Positions 1-8,453 of a stretch of 64,000 bases of DNA are shown piece by piece. The DNA is from Actinokineospora sp. NBRC 105648. Lineage in GTDB: Bacteria; Actinomycetota; Actinomycetes; Mycobacteriales; Pseudonocardiaceae. The DNA is taken from NCBI RefSeq assembly GCF_030269645.1, contig NZ_BSTR01000004.1:248001-312000 (forward strand). The letters are read 5' to 3'. The position numbers were made by a program, and so were the translations under genes. The stretch's first letter is position 1, and each line of letters begins with the position of its first letter. Below the pieces are notes generated by a model that saw nothing but the letters and a program-made list of their open reading frames with translations, was not told the origin of the DNA and did not search any database.

Positions 1-45
1 TCGGTTCACAGCCACCGACCCCACAGAACAACCCACGGAGAAACT

Positions 46-312
46 ATGAACCTGATGATGAGCGAAGGCGTCGCCGTCGACGTCTCCGTGATCGTGGACT
101 TCTGCCCGATCACCTACACCCTGTACCCCGACACCGTCGAACTGGACTTCCACACCTCAACCGGCCTAACCATCACCCTCACCCCGGACGGCCTGAACAA
201 CCTCATCGACCAAGCGACCACCGCCCGCGCAGAACTCCACCAGTCGCACGCCACGGACCCCGACCACGAGTCACCAACGGAGGGACCCGACATCACCCCC
301 TGCCTCGCCTGA
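46..312 (+). CDS. small hypothetical protein (88 aa)
   Basis: A short acidic protein that I do not recognise. A GGAG Shine-Dalgarno lies a few bases before the ATG. The first half is hydrophobic and beta-rich, with motifs such as VSVIVDFCPITYTLYP, and could form a small folded domain. The C-terminal third is rich in D, H, P and E and looks disordered. No signal peptide, membrane helix or metal-binding cluster is apparent. It sits directly upstream of a strong hairpin and then an XRE-type regulator, a setting common for small orphan genes next to mobile or accessory DNA in actinomycetes. The function is unknown. Confidence 0.6.
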   Translation: MNLMMSEGVAVDVSVIVDFCPITYTLYPDTVELDFHTSTGLTITLTPDGLNNLIDQATTARAELHQSHATDPDHESPTEGPDITPCLA

Positions 313-336
313 GCCCCGGCAACCGCGCCTGACTAA

Positions 337-376
337 GCCCCTGCACGTCGACCTCACTGAGGTCAACAGCAGGGGC
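337..376 (+). terminator. hairpin terminator after the 88-aa gene
   Basis: The outer arms GCCCCTGC and GCAGGGGC pair perfectly. The inner arms GTCGACCTC and GAGGTCAAC pair at 8 of 9 positions around a 3-nt loop. There is no long U-tract, as is usual in high-GC actinobacteria. The position, 24 bases after the stop codon, suits a terminator. Confidence 0.6.
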
Positions 377-434
377 AATGTCATACCCAGCCAACGTCAT
401 CTAGATCCACGTCAACAGAGCACCTGGAGGAACC

Positions 435-833
435 ATGCCGCAAGGATGGTCGGCTGTAGCAGAAGTCATCAACCACCGAATGAAAGCACTCGGCTGGCGA
501 CAGCGTGATCTCGCCGAGAAATCCAAACTCTCGCTAACAACGATCCGCGAACTACAAACCCATACGATTGAACGCAGTCGGAGCCCCCGCACCCTCCAAG
601 CCCTCTCAACCACCCTCGGGCTCCACCCTGGCCATCTACAAGCCGTGCTCCAAGGTATGAGGCCGCCGACCTTGAACGAACGGCCCATAAACAACGACTA
701 TGTGACAACCCGTCTAGTCCAATTCGAAAGAATGATCGTGGGCAATAATCGGCGTCTCGAAGACATGCTTGCCCAGTTGGCAGTCATCACTGACGCCTTA
801 GAACAAAACGGGGCATTGCGCGCCCATCTCTGA
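435..833 (+). CDS. XRE-family helix-turn-helix protein (132 aa)
   Basis: A probable DNA-binding regulator. Residues 1-65 form a helix-turn-helix: RQRDLAEKSKLSLTTIRELQ is the recognition unit, followed by RSPRTLQALSTTLGLHPGHL, typical of XRE/Cro proteins. The last 45 residues are predicted helical (RRLEDMLAQLAVITDALEQ) and may form a short coiled coil for dimerisation. GGAGG sits 6 nt before the ATG, which fixes the start. No partner gene is co-oriented downstream; the next gene points towards it. Targets cannot be read from the sequence. The family call is firm and the specific role unknown. Confidence 0.8.
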   Translation: MPQGWSAVAEVINHRMKALGWRQRDLAEKSKLSLTTIRELQTHTIERSRSPRTLQALSTTLGLHPGHLQAVLQGMRPPTLNERPINNDYVTTRLVQFERMIVGNNRRLEDMLAQLAVITDALEQNGALRAHL

Positions 834-1042
834 AAATGGCGTAGCCCGCAGAGTCTTGATGGTCTGGACATGCGCCCGAGAATATCTGCCCACAAATGTG
901 CGAATCCATCATGCATTTTGTACACGCCATACAAACAGCTATACAAACTGCGCGTCTACCACCATCGACCCGCCATCTGGGCCCCTGTAATCTTTGCACG
1001 CTGTATCTAGGTGAATCTAGATAGGTGAGTTACCGAGCAAGC

Positions 1043-2827
1043 CTACGTGACCGAGTTGCTGGTCGTCAACGCTTCAAGCTTGTTGAGGACGGCCGCGAAC
1101 CTCGCAAAATCCTCCGAGATGCCATTCTCGCAAACATAGTTGCAAAGTTTGGTTTTGTCCAGCGACTGAAATGTGTGAAAGTCGCCATTCGGCTTCCTTA
1201 TTTCTCGTAGAGTCCACATATCTTCTGTAATGAGTCGCTCAGGCAAGAGGTTCTCCACCCCCGCCTGTATGATCTTGTTGTCGGCATTGGTCGGCATTGC
1301 ACGCACGTACAGCTCGGACCCTAGGTCTTCGTCCTGCTTGTTCGTGTCATTATCGAAGAGCAGAACAACAGTCCTGCTCTTCAAGTAGGGATTACCTTTT
1401 AGTAACGTGGTCGCTTTATTGAGGGCCTCCTTGCCGGTATTGGATGCTTGCCCTGTCTCTCCCTTAGAACCCACCCACTGAAACTCCATCTTCTCAAGAA
1501 GTTCCGAACGTCCGAGCTTGCGTGCAGCACAAGTTAGATACTGCGGGTCAGTCTCCCCTTCACATAGAACAAGCACCCTTTTGCTGGCGCTGTTTGTTCT
1601 ATCGAGCACGGCGGCATTAAAGGCTGACGTTTCACGCATTACGTCGAAGGCTTTCTCGAACTCCGAGAACGCTTCCGCTTGAATCGGATTCCCAGACGGC
1701 AGTTCAATTAGCGATACATTCTCCTGGTACGCACGCCCGATACCCAAGACAAACATTGGTGAATGGGCGGAGGCTAGGAACTGGACCTTTGGAAACATCG
1801 CCAGTAGTTGCGGCAAAGCTCGATATTGCAGATCGGTGTGCAGATGTGAATCAACTTCGTCGATAACGCAGATTGAGCGAATTGATGTACTGTGTGACCC
1901 ATTAGTAGTCATATCGCCGTATCGCATCAGTGTGCCAAATATGCTTAGCAAAGAAGCTTGGCCTGTCGACAAGGAATTGAGTGGAAGTATTACATCGTTA
2001 AGGGCATATGCGAGATTCGGACTATTATGACGACTAAGATATGCGAACCTGGCCGTCTCGTCATTCATGATGATTTTCATCATGGCATTAAGCTGGGTAA
2101 AGGTCAGTTGCGACATTCGGGCGCTCGGGATGTTTCCGATGGCAACGTCATAGTAGTCATCGCCTATCCGAGCCGGCGCGAAGTCAACCCTCGCATCCAG
2201 GGCGACGGATAGGAGCCATGGAACGAACTCGTCGAGAGCCTGCTGAACATATATCGGTTTCCTGAGCTGATTTTTGAACCGCTGTGTGATGTTATGTCGA
2301 ACTGGTGGAATGGAGTCTGAGTTCATCCAGTTGGGTAGTTCGAACCTGCTTGCGGGAATGTATAGAACTGAGCTTTCGTTGAGAACCTTTTCCACGGTTT
2401 CGGATGGCATAGAGAAGGTCTTCTGATCAACTTGTCCTAGAGGAATACCGGAACATCGTTCTGGAACCCCATCTACAAAATCTTGAGTCACATTCCCGGT
2501 AACCTCTTGGTACTCATAGCTGGCGCCGTTGTGCGTGAAGTTCAGGAACGCCAAGCTGGCGTCTTGTCCGTACTTGCGTACCTGAGACGAAATTACACGG
2601 AAATATGCTCTGCCTGCCGTCGTCGTTCGGGAAACATCGTGATAGAAGATGGATGCACATTCATAGAAGGCGTCGCCAACGATAGAGAGAAGATGAGTCT
2701 TTCCTGAACCGTTTGCACCTACGAAGATAACAGGAAATGGCACCTCCGTTTCCGGATCAACTGGAACGTCGTATTCGAACTCCGAAATCGGACCGATGTT
2801 CTTGATGTAGATCTGTCGCAGGTACAT
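1043..2827 (-). CDS. OLD-like ATPase with C-terminal TOPRIM-like region
   Basis: A 594-aa P-loop ATPase of the RecF/SMC/OLD type. The Walker A GANGSGKT is at residues 37-44, an ABC-signature-like STGQ at 287-290, and Walker B VIDE at 321-324, followed by a switch region around SAHSP (353-357). The C-terminal part has CEGETD (422-427) and LLFDND (489-494), which fit the Glu and DxD motifs of a TOPRIM nuclease. The family (OLD, GajA, related anti-phage ATPases) joins DNA sensing to cleavage. No helicase partner such as GajB lies beside it. The start chosen is the ATG that opens the conserved MYLRQIYIKNIGP stretch; a longer open frame runs upstream to 3058 but its extra residues are not family-like. 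The DNA is visibly more A/T-rich than the window average, suggesting transfer. Confidence 0.78.
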   Translation of the reverse strand: MYLRQIYIKNIGPISEFEYDVPVDPETEVPFPVIFVGANGSGKTHLLSIVGDAFYECASIFYHDVSRTTTAGRAYFRVISSQVRKYGQDASLAFLNFTHNGASYEYQEVTGNVTQDFVDGVPERCSGIPLGQVDQKTFSMPSETVEKVLNESSVLYIPASRFELPNWMNSDSIPPVRHNITQRFKNQLRKPIYVQQALDEFVPWLLSVALDARVDFAPARIGDDYYDVAIGNIPSARMSQLTFTQLNAMMKIIMNDETARFAYLSRHNSPNLAYALNDVILPLNSLSTGQASLLSIFGTLMRYGDMTTNGSHSTSIRSICVIDEVDSHLHTDLQYRALPQLLAMFPKVQFLASAHSPMFVLGIGRAYQENVSLIELPSGNPIQAEAFSEFEKAFDVMRETSAFNAAVLDRTNSASKRVLVLCEGETDPQYLTCAARKLGRSELLEKMEFQWVGSKGETGQASNTGKEALNKATTLLKGNPYLKSRTVVLLFDNDTNKQDEDLGSELYVRAMPTNADNKIIQAGVENLLPERLITEDMWTLREIRKPNGDFHTFQSLDKTKLCNYVCENGISEDFARFAAVLNKLEALTTSNSVT

Positions 2828-3557
2828 CGTATGTCGCAGTCTCCGTGTAATCGCGATTGAGTTTGAAGAGTATACGTGATGCACGATTGAGGTGCTACTC
2901 GAACGGCCCTCCCACTTGGACCGAGGTCGGCCTAGTAACAGAGTCAATAAGCCGTCACCGGATTGCACGGAAATCTCGATTTCGTAAGAGTGAAGGCTGT
3001 GACCTGACGAAGAAGGGGCGCCAACTCGAAAGTCAAGTTCTTCAGGTGCCCCGCGCACGGATCGACCTGGACAACCTCACAACAGGTCGAGCCGTGTGGC
3101 TAGTGCGAAACTCGCTCCTCGGACACGTTCACTACCCCTACCAGGCCGGATGGTCATCTCGGCCGTCCGGCCTTCGGCGTCGTAGAGCATTTGCGCGAAA
3201 GCAACATTCGCTTGCGGCTGCTGCCTTCCTCCACAGTCCATCGGCCCGACCGACCACGCCCCAGGCGCGGGTCAGCTTCTTGCGCAACCCGACCGTACCG
3301 GTGGCTAGAGAGATCGGGCCGTCCAGCAGAAGCAGCCCGACCCCGGCCACCCGGACAGCCGCGGCGACGCCAGCAACGCCCGCAGCAGCAACGTATCCCG
3401 CGCTGCCAGCCAGGCCAACATCAGATCGAGCGCGGGCTCGTACTTGTGGTTCCGCGCGTGATCGACACCGGAACGCGGCCGCCACCGCTCTTTCAGCACC
3501 ACCGCTTCGTGCCATGGTGATGGTAGCGCGCATGATGATTCCCACGTTGTCTTCCGA
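2828..3557. other. 730-bp gap, possible decayed gene end
   Basis: No intact gene is convincing here. GC rises sharply at about 3060, so two different sources of DNA appear to be joined. On the reverse strand around 3400-3520 a frame reads HARNHKYEPALDLMLAW and then drifts into a hydrophobic alanine/valine-rich stretch in another frame. That could be the remains of a membrane-associated gene, but I cannot assign a family. The promoter of the OLD-like ATPase should lie near 2830-2900. Confidence 0.4.
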
Positions 3558-4589
3558 TCAAGCTTCGATGGAAGCTCGGTATCTTTTGTCAATCAACTCT
3601 TGGTAAAAGTCAGCCAATTCGTTCGCTGCTTGTGAGGATGAATGCAAGCTGGCGATCTCTCCTGATCGTCTCACCATCTCCAGATATAACGTCGGCTTGG
3701 TAAGCAGCCGCCGGATCTGTGTAGTGAACGACGCATCGGTGGCGGCGAGGTACAGGCCCGGGTATAGATGTCGATAGCAGTCGATATCCCGCAGTACAAG
3801 TGGCAGCCCTGCTGACGCGGCCTCAAGCACGGAGATAGGTGCGTGCTCCTGGTGACTAGGGTGAAAGTAGACGTCGGCGGCGGCATAGTACAGCTGCACG
3901 GTCGCCCTAGGGAGTTGACCTAGGTGAGTCACATTTCCCGGACCAGACCGGACGAGCTCGCGCATTTTCCGATAGTCTGCGGTGAGCGGCCCGAAAGGGA
4001 ACCCTCCAACCCACAGAAAGCAAGCTTCGGGCACTTCTGTAGCGGCGTGGTGAAAAGAGTTTACGGCTTTGCGGGGTTGCACCTGTCCCACTGAAAGTAC
4101 GATACATTCTTTATCGCCAATTCCAAGCATTGCCCGTGCCTGCGTGCGCGACGGAAGGACACGTGGGGAAATCCCAGTTCTGAGAACAATGATCTCGCTG
4201 GTCACACCTTCCCGCCGAAGTTCTGCTACCTGGCCGCCATTCAACGACAGGACGACATCTGCACGGTTGTAGAACCATCGCAAGTATGGTCGGAAAAGCG
4301 AGGCGAGCAGTTGACCTCCAATCACGCTGCCAACAAGTGAATCCGCAGTGATGTGAGCGGTCACCACACTCGAATTCGCGCGTAACAGTGCCGCCAGCGA
4401 CACAGGACCAACTGTATGGATATGTGTGACGTCCGCTTGGCGAAGACCATTCGTGACAACCGACAGATCCGACAAGGTGCCCAATGCGTCAACGCTGTCG
4501 GCAAATGCCGAATGCACGCCGTGTCCTTGCACTGTAAAAGCGGACTCCGAAACTACGTTCACCGTGATAGGCGGGTTTTCAACGGTCAC
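3558..4589 (-). CDS. glycosyltransferase family 4 protein (343 aa)
   Basis: A GT-B fold retaining glycosyltransferase. The N-terminal half (VNVVSESAFTVQGHGVHSAF) resembles an acceptor-binding domain. The C-terminal half carries the nucleotide-sugar signature: VLSVGQVQPRKAV, then HPSHQEHAPISVLEAASAG with the acidic pair that contacts the donor ribose. The GTG start overlaps the stop of the preceding glycosyltransferase as GTGA, so the two are translationally coupled. It probably works in the same surface-glycan or glycolipid pathway as its neighbour; the sugar and acceptor are unknown. Codon choice includes many A/T-ending codons, unlike the surrounding core genes. Confidence 0.85.
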   Translation of the reverse strand: MTVENPPITVNVVSESAFTVQGHGVHSAFADSVDALGTLSDLSVVTNGLRQADVTHIHTVGPVSLAALLRANSSVVTAHITADSLVGSVIGGQLLASLFRPYLRWFYNRADVVLSLNGGQVAELRREGVTSEIIVLRTGISPRVLPSRTQARAMLGIGDKECIVLSVGQVQPRKAVNSFHHAATEVPEACFLWVGGFPFGPLTADYRKMRELVRSGPGNVTHLGQLPRATVQLYYAAADVYFHPSHQEHAPISVLEAASAGLPLVLRDIDCYRHLYPGLYLAATDASFTTQIRRLLTKPTLYLEMVRRSGEIASLHSSSQAANELADFYQELIDKRYRASIEA

Positions 4590-5773
4590 AGATAACCTTT
4601 CAATACTTGATGGTAGAGAATGGTCAGCTTGGCGCCTTGCCTCTCAATGGAGTGGCGAGCTGCCAGAGCCTTTCCAACTCGATTCGCTTGCGCTGCCCAG
4701 TTTCCATGTTGTCGTCGGTCAAGTGTCGACATGAGTGCGACAGCCAGAGCTACCGGATCAGGTAGGCAGAGGGTTGTGTTGCGCTTATCTGCCACCAAGC
4801 TTTGCAGCTTTTCATCAACCAAAACCAGAGGTAGTCCGGCATGAGCTGCTTCGTGCAGAACCAAGCCCTGCGTATCGGTCAGCGAGGGAAATACGAACAA
4901 GTCTGCACGAGCGTAGAGGTTGCCGAGGTCGTCGGGGCCCAGTTCTCCGGTAAGGATCAGATTCTGTGCACGGCGAAGGCGCCGTCGTATACCGCGCCCG
5001 CTCCGATAGTCGCCCGCCAGAACAAGTGTTGCGTTGGGTCTACAAATTCGCACGATGTCATAAGCATCCAGTAGCAGATCAATGCCCTTCTCGGGGGAAA
5101 TTCGCCCGACATAGAGCAGCATCGGACCGCGAATCTTTAGGGTAGACTCCGAACTATAGACTGAGGGAACTACCGGGTCGACGCCGACAGGAACGATTCT
5201 TATCGGAGTATCTAATGGCAGTTCGCGAAGCTTCTTGGCAATCTTATACGAAGGTGCTACCACCAGGTCGGCCGTGCTAAGCAAAGCCACTGTGAAGCTA
5301 TCAGATGTGTTAGCTTGACGCCCCAAATCGGGAGAGCTGCAGATCATACGAGCCACTTGATGCCAGAAGATCAACAGTGGCTTCATAAATCGATAATATT
5401 CCAGGTATGCTTTTACGTCGGTATGCCATGTAATAACTAATGGCGTTGCGGTACTGCGGGCGAAATGAATTCCAAGCAAGCTAACCGGTCCCCACCCATG
5501 GACATGCACGACGTTGGGCCTGAAACGCCGCAGAGCATTTAGGCACGAGTGAAACCCTCGGCCAATGGCTACATACGGATGAATCCCAGGTAACCGGAAC
5601 GATGGAAGCAGGAACTCAGTCCCCCCCATACTGGGCGCCGCCTGCCCGGCGGGCGCCACAATGGCTACCTCATATCCTGTAGCTGTCAAGTAGTCCCGAA
5701 GCTGCTCTACCGCGATAGCGACGCCATTGCGGACTGGCTTGTAACTGTCAGTGATCAGAGCTATTTTTTTCAT
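4586..5773 (-). CDS. glycosyltransferase family 4 protein (395 aa)
   Basis: A GT4 enzyme with a standard N-terminus (MKKIALITDSYKPVRNGVA), the mid-protein donor-site start LLYVGRISPEKGIDLLL, and the C-terminal FVFPSLTDTQGLVLHEAAHAG donor motif. It resembles actinobacterial glycosyltransferases that act on lipid or polysaccharide acceptors at the inner membrane. A GGAAG Shine-Dalgarno lies about 8 nt before the ATG. It is the middle gene of a reverse-strand operon: the membrane protein at 6881-7489 was originally directly upstream, but an IS630 element now separates them (see 5791-6900). Expression may therefore have changed to an IS-borne or cryptic promoter. Confidence 0.87.
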   Translation of the reverse strand: MKKIALITDSYKPVRNGVAIAVEQLRDYLTATGYEVAIVAPAGQAAPSMGGTEFLLPSFRLPGIHPYVAIGRGFHSCLNALRRFRPNVVHVHGWGPVSLLGIHFARSTATPLVITWHTDVKAYLEYYRFMKPLLIFWHQVARMICSSPDLGRQANTSDSFTVALLSTADLVVAPSYKIAKKLRELPLDTPIRIVPVGVDPVVPSVYSSESTLKIRGPMLLYVGRISPEKGIDLLLDAYDIVRICRPNATLVLAGDYRSGRGIRRRLRRAQNLILTGELGPDDLGNLYARADLFVFPSLTDTQGLVLHEAAHAGLPLVLVDEKLQSLVADKRNTTLCLPDPVALAVALMSTLDRRQHGNWAAQANRVGKALAARHSIERQGAKLTILYHQVLKGYL

Positions 5774-5790
5774 TATCTACTTCCAGGATA

Positions 5791-6900
5791 CCAACAAGAA
5801 ATCTTGGTAGTGGACGCTTATCGCTCACAGGAGGATATAGGCCAGGTTTGGATCCTTGAAGAATCCTCGAATGATCTCCGGGAATTCTTGTAGTCGTTGG
5901 AAGGCGTTGAGGACGGTTGATGTCATCTCGTCTCTTGTCTTGGCCGCGCTGCGTCCGACGTTGTGGGTCTTGATGTTCCGCCAGACCCACTCGTCCGGGT
6001 TGAGTTCCGGTGAATAGGCGGGCAGTCGGATGATCCGTAGCCTGCCCTCGGTGGATTCGACGTACTCCATGACGGCTTTCGAGTGGTGGTAGCCGACCCT
6101 GTCGACGACAAGCCAGACAGGCGCGTCGGTGTCGTGCAGGACCTGGGCGCAGAACCGGATGAACGCCGCACTGTTGAACGTGCCCTCGACAAGGTCGAAA
6201 TGGATGTCATCGGCGGTGCTGACAGCGGAGACCATATTGATCGTGAACCGGTCGCCGGTCTTGACCACCGCGGGTGTCCTCCCGACCGGCGCCCACGTGG
6301 TGCCGGCGTGGTAGTCCGAGCGCACGGCCGCCTCGTTGGCGAAGAAGATCCTCGCGCCGGCCGCGTCGGCCTCCGCTCGTAACGCGGGGAACACGCTGGT
6401 CCGCCACCGGGCGACATCCTCACGACTCTGCTGATACGCCCGATAGACCGGACGCTGCGGCGACAAACCCATTCTCGCCAACAGTCGACCCACCGCCGGA
6501 AGACTCAACTCGACCTCGAACCGAGCCGCGATCAACCGCCGCACGATATCCCGCGTCCACAACGCGAACCGGAAACCGTGCATACGAGGGTCGCCACCCA
6601 CGATCACCCCGTACAACTCGGCGACCTGCACATCAGCCAATTTCCGAGGACGACCCGACGCCCTCTTACCGCGAAGCGCACCCTCGCCCGCCGCCCGAAA
6701 ATCCGCCACCCACTTGAACACCGTCGACCGACCGATACCCAACGCCGCCGCGATCACATCTGGACTCACACCAGATTCCACCTGCCGCACCACACGAATC
6801 CCCAACTCGTCCAAACCCGCACGCGGCAACCGCTTCCCACTCATCCCATCAGCATGCCACACAAAACACTCCAAGATCCACTAAGTTATGATCTTGTTAG
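5791..6900 (-). mobile_element. IS630-family insertion sequence
   Basis: A 1,110-bp element containing one transposase. The ends are flanked by TA (5789-5790 and 6901-6902), the target duplicated by IS630/Tc1 elements. The terminal 24 bases of the two ends match in two blocks at identical spacing: CYAACAAGA at the tip and TAGTGGA at positions 18-24. An alternative reading puts the ends at the inner TAGTGGA blocks (5810-6881, also next to TA), but that would leave only a 5-bp repeat, so the outer ends are preferred. The element splits an operon; its insertion effect is described under findings. Confidence 0.8.
5825..6844 (-). CDS. IS630-family transposase, first catalytic Asp replaced
   Basis: A DDE transposase: N-terminal helix-turn-helix region (VIAALGIGRSTVFKWV), winged-helix-like segment (PRMHGFRFALWTRDIV), then the DDE catalytic domain. 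The second aspartate is present in LVVDRVGYHHS and the glutamate in YSPELNPDEWVW. The first catalytic motif, normally D-E, reads FFANEAAVRSDYH, with Asn (codon AAC) where Asp is expected. That single G-to-A change would be expected to abolish strand transfer. The ATG at 6844 opens MSGKRLPRAG and is preferred over a TTG ten codons earlier. Length, about 339 aa, is normal, so the copy is otherwise intact. Confidence 0.9.
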   Translation of the reverse strand: MSGKRLPRAGLDELGIRVVRQVESGVSPDVIAAALGIGRSTVFKWVADFRAAGEGALRGKRASGRPRKLADVQVAELYGVIVGGDPRMHGFRFALWTRDIVRRLIAARFEVELSLPAVGRLLARMGLSPQRPVYRAYQQSREDVARWRTSVFPALRAEADAAGARIFFANEAAVRSDYHAGTTWAPVGRTPAVVKTGDRFTINMVSAVSTADDIHFDLVEGTFNSAAFIRFCAQVLHDTDAPVWLVVDRVGYHHSKAVMEYVESTEGRLRIIRLPAYSPELNPDEWVWRNIKTHNVGRSAAKTRDEMTSTVLNAFQRLQEFPEIIRGFFKDPNLAYILL

Positions 6901-7489
6901 TAGGAGCCCAGGAGTCTTCTGCAACTCGTTGGGCTTCATTTTCGGCCTCCGCGTTTTCTCGAATAGCCAATCTCACGCCGAAAAGTGCGAGTGCGAGAGT
7001 AGTGAGATACCCTATTAGTACGAGGTATCGGGTCAAACTCTGCTGCCACAATTGGAAAACCGCCCACCCGCCGCCGACTGCCGTACTCAACCAAATGATT
7101 CCGACAAGGCCAAGGGTCCAGATAACACTTGTTCGTCTTGCATATCCGGCGGCCACGCGGCTCTGACCAACGAGAAGGGGGTAGCCGAACTCTGTCTGCA
7201 ACCGAGCCTCGAGCGCTTGACGGTGCCCGCTGTGCATTCCAGCGTCCGTGTAGATCTGGATCATATAAATCAGAATTATCAATATGGTGACCGGCAACGC
7301 GAGGAGGACAGTCTTCTGGTTTTGAAACAGGCCCAAGGTGAGCCCAATTCCTAAGAATGCGCCAGTCACTGCGACGAAACGCTCAGCCGCAGCGTGCCTT
7401 TCCGCAATTGCATCGCCGAGCCTAGCAGCCTCAGAAATCAATGCCTGCAGAGCAATCTTTTGCTTCTCTTCTTTGTCAATCAATATCAC
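6881..7489 (-). CDS. four-helix membrane protein, C-terminus altered by IS630
   Basis: About 200 aa with a charged N-terminal helix, a pair of membrane helices (FVAVTGAFLGIGLTLGLF and TVLLALPVTILIILIYMIQ), a cytoplasmic loop with HRQALEARLQTEFGYP, and a second pair (SVIWTLGLVGIIWLSTAV and LVLIGYLTTLALALFGVRLA). I do not recognise the family; the two-plus-two arrangement recalls small SLATT-like effector or transporter-partner proteins but this is only a resemblance. The last residues TNKIIT and the stop lie inside the IS630 end. GAGG lies too close to the GTG at 7489; the TTG at 7483 has better spacing and may be the true start. It belonged to the glycosyltransferase operon. Confidence 0.65.
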   Translation of the reverse strand: MILIDKEEKQKIALQALISEAARLGDAIAERHAAAERFVAVTGAFLGIGLTLGLFQNQKTVLLALPVTILIILIYMIQIYTDAGMHSGHRQALEARLQTEFGYPLLVGQSRVAAGYARRTSVIWTLGLVGIIWLSTAVGGGWAVFQLWQQSLTRYLVLIGYLTTLALALFGVRLAIRENAEAENEAQRVAEDSWAPTNKIIT

Positions 7490-7950
7490 ACCTCGCTTTC
7501 ATTTCAATGCTTCGGCGATACACCTACTCGCCAACTCTGCCCGTCAGGCGAACGCGAAATAGCGTAACAGAGAATCTCAAATGCCGACCATGCATCGACG
7601 ACTCCAAACAACCCTCCCAGGTTTTCTCTTCGACTAGTGAACGCCTGAAGATGAGAAATTTATTAGTTTCTCCTACAAATAGTTGATGGCCGGGTGTGTG
7701 GGTGCAAGACGGGCAGTGTCCATTTGCTGCCCGTCGTAAGTGCTGCTACCGGTGGACCCTACCACTGCCGATGATATATCATGGGTGGTGCGCTGTCAGT
7801 TTATGTTGATTTCACGTGCAGAAGGCTGTCACTGAGTTGGCCTGTTCGAACGGTTCACGGTCACTGGAAGAGTAAGCCCCGGCGACTGGACTTCTGCACA
7901 CAACCTCCTTGGGTCCACGTCCGGCAAGCGCACCGAGGGGGGTTGGGGCG
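7490..7950. other. 460-bp gap, promoter region plus unreadable remnant
   Basis: The first 200 bases are A/T-rich and lie upstream of the membrane protein, so its promoter is probably here. From about 7780 the GC content rises and the sequence merges into the decayed SUKH-like gene. No complete gene, RNA or repeat was recognised. Confidence 0.4.
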
Positions 7951-8397
7951 GCACGACGCGGCCAAATTGGCTGAGGTCGAGACCCGGGTGGCGCACGACT
8001 GCCCGAGGACCTTCGCGCGCTGTCTCTTGATGGCCAACGACTTCAGCGAGTCCGGTTTGCTTGGTCGGTACAGCCACGCCAAGCTCAAATGGGTTGAACC
8101 CCGAGGAGACCTGGCTAGAGCCGCTGTTCGAACAGAGCCCCGTGTACGCGGTCTGGCCGTCCGGCCGAGTCAAGCGTGTCAGTGGTAGTCCGTGAGGTGG
8201 ATCAAGTTCGGCGAGAACGCAGGCAGTAACCTCCTTGTTGACCTCGATCCGGACGTGCACGGCTCACGCGGCCAAGTGATCGAGTAAGGCGGGGACTTCG
8301 GCGGCGCCCCCGTCTGGTGGCTGCGTCGGTGCGCGACATGGTGGTCGTTGCCGCCCAGCGGGAAGGGCGATACGAGGTGGCGGAGGGCGCGCTGTAT
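7951..8397 (+). pseudogene. decayed SMI1/KNR4 (SUKH)-like immunity gene
   Basis: Pieces typical of SUKH proteins appear in order but in three different frames: KLAEVETRVAHDCPRTFARC then NDFSESGLLGRYS (about 7964-8075), SPVYAVWPSGRVKRVS (about 8134-8182), and RWIKFGENAGSNLLVDLDPD (8196-8255) ending VIE followed by TAA where a Tyr codon is usual. A further shift leads to VRDMVVVAAQREGRYEV (about 8327-8380). At least two frameshifts and one stop are needed to explain this. Intact SUKH proteins are cytosolic immunity proteins against toxins delivered by neighbouring cells. The assignment is from motif memory, not from a search. Confidence 0.5.
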
Positions 8398-8453
8398 CCC
8401 GAGGCGGCCTTCAACACCGGATCCATCGAACCGCACAGCACGGTGTTACCGGC

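Noticed and set aside
5801..6877. ATCTTGG repeats as the IS630 tips
   Set aside because: No TA flanks this pair, whereas the outer pair (5791/6900) has TA on both sides and two matching blocks at equal spacing.
7841..7852. TTCGAACGG as a second SOS box
   Set aside because: Only one half-site fits the LexA consensus and the site is inside a decayed gene with no promoter context.
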